From assembly GCF_048323755.1 (NCBI RefSeq), contig NZ_JBLWFS010000030.1, positions 1 to 44,627 of the forward strand: a DNA stretch of 44,627 nucleotides, given 5' to 3'. This stretch comes from Alkalihalobacterium sp048323755 (GTDB lineage: Bacteria > Bacillota > Bacilli > Bacillales > Bacillaceae_F). Shown here piece after piece: positions 41,562-44,627 of the stretch. Made by a program: the position numbers and the translations under genes. The notes beneath the pieces are model-generated. The model was given only the letters and a program-made list of their open reading frames with translations, did not search any database and had not been told where the DNA came from. Numbering within the stretch: position 1 is the first letter of the stretch; each line of letters starts with the position of its first letter.

Positions 41562-42503
41562 ATGAACATCATTGAATTAGAAAATGTTGAAAAGGAGTAT
41601 GCCCAGAGAAAGGCAGTAAACGGGATTAGTTTAAGTATAAGAGCAGGAGAAGTATTTGGGATCCTTGGACCGAATGGGGCGGGGAAGACGACGACTCTTC
41701 TAATGCTTAGTGCACAACTCCGACCGTCGAGCGGGGTTGTCTGGTTTAACCAGATGGACTTAATGGAAAATATGAAAAAGGTGAAGTCATTTGTAGGTGT
41801 GGTACCGCAAGATATTGCTTTGTATAGTGAACTCAGTGGTTTTGATAACTTATTCTTTTTTGGATCCTTATATGGAATAAAACGTAAAGAATTAAAAAAA
41901 CGAGTCCTTTCGCTTTTAGATTTAACAGGGCTTAGTGACCGTGCAAGAGAACCTATTTCCCAGTATTCAGGTGGAATGAAACGAAGAATAAATATCGCTG
42001 CAGCTCTCTTGCATGACCCTAAAGTCGTTTTAATGGACGAACCAACGGTAGGCATAGACCCGCAATCTCGAATTAAGATTTATGATCTTATTGAAATACT
42101 AAAAAGAGAAGGAAAAACGATCATATATACAACGCATTATATGGACGAAGCGACATCCCTTTGTGATAGAGTAGCGATTATCGATCATGGAAAATTGTTA
42201 ATGCTAGATAAAGTAGCCAATTTGATCAATACTGTTTCTGCCGGTATTGTTGAATTTCAATTGCGTTCTCGAGACCAATTAGAGCTAGCACTCCTTTGCA
42301 TAAGCAAACTGTCATTTGTAAAAGAGGTTGAATCAAGTGAATTAAAAATAATGGTTGTTGTAACGACAAATATCCAAGAAGCAATCGGAACGTTAATGAA
42401 TGTACTCCAAGCTAAGAAGATCGTTATTGATGATTTGGTTATTATGCCACCTAATTTGGAAACCGTATTTTTACGATTAACTGGAAAAGCACTAAGAGAA
42501 TAA
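41562..42503 (+). CDS. ABC-2-type transporter ATP-binding protein
   Basis: This 313-residue ATPase powers the permease encoded next to it. Walker A is GPNGAGKT (36-43), the Q-loop is VPQDIALY, the signature is YSGGMKRR (135-142), Walker B is VVLMDEP (155-161) and the switch His is in YTTHYMDEA. The C-terminal about 90 residues form the DUF4162-like domain common in drug and Na+ exporters of the DrrA/NatA type. AAAAGGAGCACC precedes the ATG. The permease gene begins 15 bases after its stop. The substrate is unknown. Confidence 0.9.
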   Translation: MNIIELENVEKEYAQRKAVNGISLSIRAGEVFGILGPNGAGKTTTLLMLSAQLRPSSGVVWFNQMDLMENMKKVKSFVGVVPQDIALYSELSGFDNLFFFGSLYGIKRKELKKRVLSLLDLTGLSDRAREPISQYSGGMKRRINIAAALLHDPKVVLMDEPTVGIDPQSRIKIYDLIEILKREGKTIIYTTHYMDEATSLCDRVAIIDHGKLLMLDKVANLINTVSAGIVEFQLRSRDQLELALLCISKLSFVKEVESSELKIMVVVTTNIQEAIGTLMNVLQAKKIVIDDLVIMPPNLETVFLRLTGKALRE

Positions 42504-42518
42504 TTGGAGGAGCAGGCC

Positions 42519-43964
42519 ATGTCGTTTTTAGCTATTACTAGAAAAGATTTAAAAATTCTATTACAAGATCGTGGGGCTGTCGTTGTTTTGTTTTTACTGC
42601 CAATTATGTTTATTAGTATTATGAGCTTTGCATTAATGCCAATGTATAATCTAGCTGGAAAAGATGTTGAAGTTCTTGTGGTGAGCGATGATTCGAGTGA
42701 AGCCTCTACTCGTTTTGTTGAAACATTAAATGAAGTAGACGGACTCAGGGTAGTTACTACGTTCGAGGGACAGAAGTTATCAGAAGAACTGGCACAGTCT
42801 CTCGTTTTAGATGGAAAATATCCACTTTCAATAATTATCCCTAGTCAATTTAGTCAAGCATTGAGCCAGCAGGAAGCTATTGAAATTACGACGTATCAGG
42901 ATGCAGCACAACGAAGTTCAACTTCTGTACTAGAAAAAGCGATTGAAGGTGTTACTCAGTCCTTTTCGATGCAATACACAATTAATCGTATGGTCGACAA
43001 TCAAGTGGAAGTGATTAGCGAAAAACTGAATAGTGAGTTAGCAAAAATGGAGGCGAAATACGAACAAGAGTATGAGCACCTGTTACAAAGTTTGAATGCG
43101 AGTATATTTTCTCTTGACCCGATTGAAAGCCAACTATTCGCAAATGATATTGAAAGAAATTCGCTATCACTAGATGAGATGAAGAACGAATTAAAGATAG
43201 AAGCACAAGAGGCATTCGATCATCCAAATATAAGTGTTCATTCTTTGACAGGAGCCCACCGACGGTCAACCCAACCAGACCCATTTCAACAAAACGTCCC
43301 CGGTTATACGGTCATGTTTGCATTTTTTATAGTAACTTTTGCCGGAAGGTCTTTCTTAAATGAGAAAAGGTCAGGAACGTTGCAAAGAATCTTATCAGCT
43401 CCTGTTTCTGGTTGGAATTTACTGATAGGTAAATGGGTTCCGTTTTACTTGATCGGCCTTACTCAAGTCGCGATCCTTTTCGGTTTCGGTCATTTCGTTT
43501 TTGGGATGTCGCTAGGAAGTTCGATATTCGCCTTACTTCTTATTAGTTTAGCATTAGTGTGGGTTAGTTCTTCTTTAGGGATGTTAATTGCCTCTATCGT
43601 TCAAACGGAATCGCAAATTACAGGGTGGTCTGTGATGGTTATTTTAACAATGGCAGCGCTTGGCGGAACGATGGTCCCTCTATTCGTCATGCCGGACTTG
43701 ATGCAACAAATTGCTTTTATTACACCTCACGCATGGGCGTTGACTGCCTATCAAGATATTTTAGTCCGAGAGCTCGGGTGGACAGATATATTAAAAAAAT
43801 TATTCGTACTTGTAGGGTTCGGTGCAGTATTTATGCTGATTTCAATCTGGAGGATGAGAACCTATATTTCAGGGGGGCAACAGTCTAGGAAGCAAAAGGT
43901 TATTTCTAGAAATGTATTTGTTGAAAAGGCAACTGATAATAGAGAAGGTAGTGGGCCATTCTGA
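42519..43964 (+). CDS. ABC-2-type transporter permease
   Basis: This 481-residue permease has the ABC-2 (YhgE/NodJ-like) layout: one helix at about 20-43, a large extracytoplasmic region (about 45-255) with a coiled-coil stretch, then five to six helices from about 265 to 450. The phrases LNEKRSGTLQRILSAPVSGW and TPHAWALTAYQDIL are typical. It forms an exporter with the ATPase upstream. The upstream TTG 42504 lies before the ribosome binding site GGAGGAG (42506-42512); ATG 42519 is at the right distance. No terminator was seen after its stop. Confidence 0.9.
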   Translation: MSFLAITRKDLKILLQDRGAVVVLFLLPIMFISIMSFALMPMYNLAGKDVEVLVVSDDSSEASTRFVETLNEVDGLRVVTTFEGQKLSEELAQSLVLDGKYPLSIIIPSQFSQALSQQEAIEITTYQDAAQRSSTSVLEKAIEGVTQSFSMQYTINRMVDNQVEVISEKLNSELAKMEAKYEQEYEHLLQSLNASIFSLDPIESQLFANDIERNSLSLDEMKNELKIEAQEAFDHPNISVHSLTGAHRRSTQPDPFQQNVPGYTVMFAFFIVTFAGRSFLNEKRSGTLQRILSAPVSGWNLLIGKWVPFYLIGLTQVAILFGFGHFVFGMSLGSSIFALLLISLALVWVSSSLGMLIASIVQTESQITGWSVMVILTMAALGGTMVPLFVMPDLMQQIAFITPHAWALTAYQDILVRELGWTDILKKLFVLVGFGAVFMLISIWRMRTYISGGQQSRKQKVISRNVFVEKATDNREGSGPF

Positions 43965-44278
43965 AATTTAGATTATAGAGACAAAAATGGTTGCACATAA
44001 ACAGCATACCTTATCGGACAATGAAGGTTAATTGAAAAACTAACAGGAATGGGTGGCGTTAATCTTGTACTTAGCGTTTTATCAATGAGGGCGGGAAGCG
44101 ACGGTATTAAGAAATTACTTATAGAATAGAAAGAAAGCTAGCAAAACAAATTACCAATCATTTCATAATAATAAATGGTTGTAATGCAATATTTTATTTG
44201 GTATATTATTAATTGTCGTTTTTTGCGAGTGTCGTACAAGTAAAAAACAACAAGTTTAAATGACTTAAAAATTAACTG
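43965..44278. other. Intergenic region between the ABC permease gene and the rrn promoters
   Basis: It holds no convincing gene. A short open stretch (44025-44129, plus strand) reads like a protein C-terminus, ending AGSDGIKKLLIE, but follows a stop and has no ribosome binding site, so it is at most a relic. The rest is AT-rich without clear hairpins. Confidence 0.4.
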
Positions 44279-44307
44279 TTGTGTTAACTAAGTTATTTTG
44301 ATATAGT
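44279..44307 (+). promoter_or_regulatory. rrn promoter P1 (candidate)
   Basis: TTGTGT (44279-44284), a 17-bp spacer and TATAGT (44302-44307). Confidence 0.55.
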
Positions 44308-44351
44308 TTATCTTATCGCTTTTGAAAGACCTTTTTACCAATAATTGTACA

Positions 44352-44380
44352 TTGATGAAAAGGAATTAGCGTGATAAGAT
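44352..44380 (+). promoter_or_regulatory. rrn promoter P2 (candidate)
   Basis: TTGATG (44352-44357), a 17-bp spacer and TAAGAT (44375-44380), 73 bp after P1. Tandem P1/P2 promoters are usual for Bacillus rrn operons. Confidence 0.6.
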
Positions 44381-44409
44381 TAATATCCAGTCGTTAACAC
44401 GACGAAAAA

Positions 44410-44430
44410 AGTTCTTTGAAAACTGAACAA
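44410..44430 (+). promoter_or_regulatory. rrn leader boxA-like sequence
   Basis: GTTCTTTGAAAACTGAACAA in the 16S leader is the boxA-type Nus-factor recognition sequence typical of Bacillus rrn leaders. It lies about 30 bases after P2. Confidence 0.6.
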
Positions 44431-44576
44431 AAAGCCAAGCGAAATAAATGAGATACATGATATCTCGTCAATGTTTTAAAACGTCACAGTGATGAATGAA
44501 CTTCGATTAAGAACGCAACGTCCTGTTGCAACATCGAAGCCACCACATCCTGTGGAAGTGAGCTATATCAAACACT

Positions 44577-44627
44577 TTTATGGAGAGTTTGATCCTGGCT
44601 CAGGACGAACGCTGGCGGCGTGCCTAA
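44577..44627 (+). rRNA. 16S ribosomal RNA, 5' end (partial at window end)
   Basis: TTTATGGAGAGTTTGATC, then CTGGCTCAGGACGAACG and CTGGCGGCGTGCC are the universal first bases of bacterial 16S rRNA in the Bacillus form. The rest of the gene lies beyond the window. Confidence 0.97.

Noticed and set aside
41534..42055. 173-codon minus-strand ORF inside the ABC ATPase gene
   Set aside because: It mirrors the Walker A, signature and Walker B coding region and shows no independent start signal.
1..44627. tRNA genes, prophage or complete defence system
   Set aside because: No cloverleaf with a GTTCGA-type arm, phage structural gene, restriction or toxin-antitoxin pair was recognised in the window.

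Overview
The window reads as a low-GC Firmicute chromosome of the family Bacillaceae. Genes start with strong AGGAGG-type ribosome binding sites and often use TTG or GTG. Intergenic terminators are stem-loops followed by T runs. There is a cre-like CcpA site, a des/desK/desR cold-response locus of the Bacillus subtilis type, a SwrC-like RND pump, and the start of an rrn operon whose 16S 5' end is Bacillus-like. The very acidic tail of one lipoprotein would suit an alkaliphilic or halotolerant Bacillus relative, but that is only a guess. Genes mostly form short transcription units, each ending in a visible stem-loop.

Region by region. (1) 1-121 is the right end of an IS3-family element. Then come a UshA-like nucleotidase (minus strand), a doubtful plus-strand ORF that may be a decayed gene, and small hypothetical genes to 3.9 kb. 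(2) 4.0-7.4 kb is the membrane-fluidity module: a fatty-acid desaturase with candidate DesR sites in front of its promoter, then desK and desR overlapping by 4 bases. Between des and desK lies a 149-178 nt sequence that folds almost completely into a four-way junction. (3) 7.5-13.2 kb holds a sigma-54 activator with an unusual CBS-CBS-PAS-PAS-AAA-HTH layout. It faces a good -24/-12 promoter that drives thiolase, a short-chain dehydrogenase and an acyl-CoA dehydrogenase. (4) 13.4-19.2 kb: an MFS pump with a palindromic operator, a 57-aa small gene, a DbpA-like RNA helicase, two small conserved or unknown genes, a YogA-like oxidoreductase and a MerR regulator. (5) 19.2-21.3 kb: an AidB/FadE-type acyl-CoA dehydrogenase behind a MerR-like operator and a cre-like site. 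(6) 21.6-27.6 kb: peptidase C26, a GGCT-fold protein, NUDIX, metallo-beta-lactamase-fold hydrolase, a membrane protein, a 49-aa small gene, NAD(P)HX repair enzyme and a VOC protein. (7) 27.7-27.94 kb is a five-unit array of exactly 52-bp hairpin repeats. It is followed on the minus strand by a serine beta-lactamase-fold protein and an acyltransferase-3 membrane protein. (8) 30.4-37.6 kb: a strong hairpin, an RND efflux adaptor and pump, a degenerate 52-bp repeat, and an OmpR/EnvZ-type two-component system probably controlling the pump. (9) 37.7-44.0 kb: a phospholipase D/cardiolipin-synthase-like protein, a 2-hydroxyacid dehydrogenase, threonine aldolase and an ABC-2 exporter pair. (10) 44.0-44.6 kb: the rrn leader with two tandem promoters and the first about 51 nt of 16S rRNA.

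Two themes connect the genes. One is lipid and acyl-CoA metabolism: desaturase, two acyl-CoA dehydrogenases, thiolase, hydroxyacyl-CoA dehydrogenase and a phospholipase D family protein. The other is export and envelope stress: MFS, RND with its two-component system, and ABC-2. The least explained features are non-coding: the four-way-junction element at 5.3 kb, the hairpin array at 27.7 kb and the 19-bp-stem hairpin at 30.45 kb.
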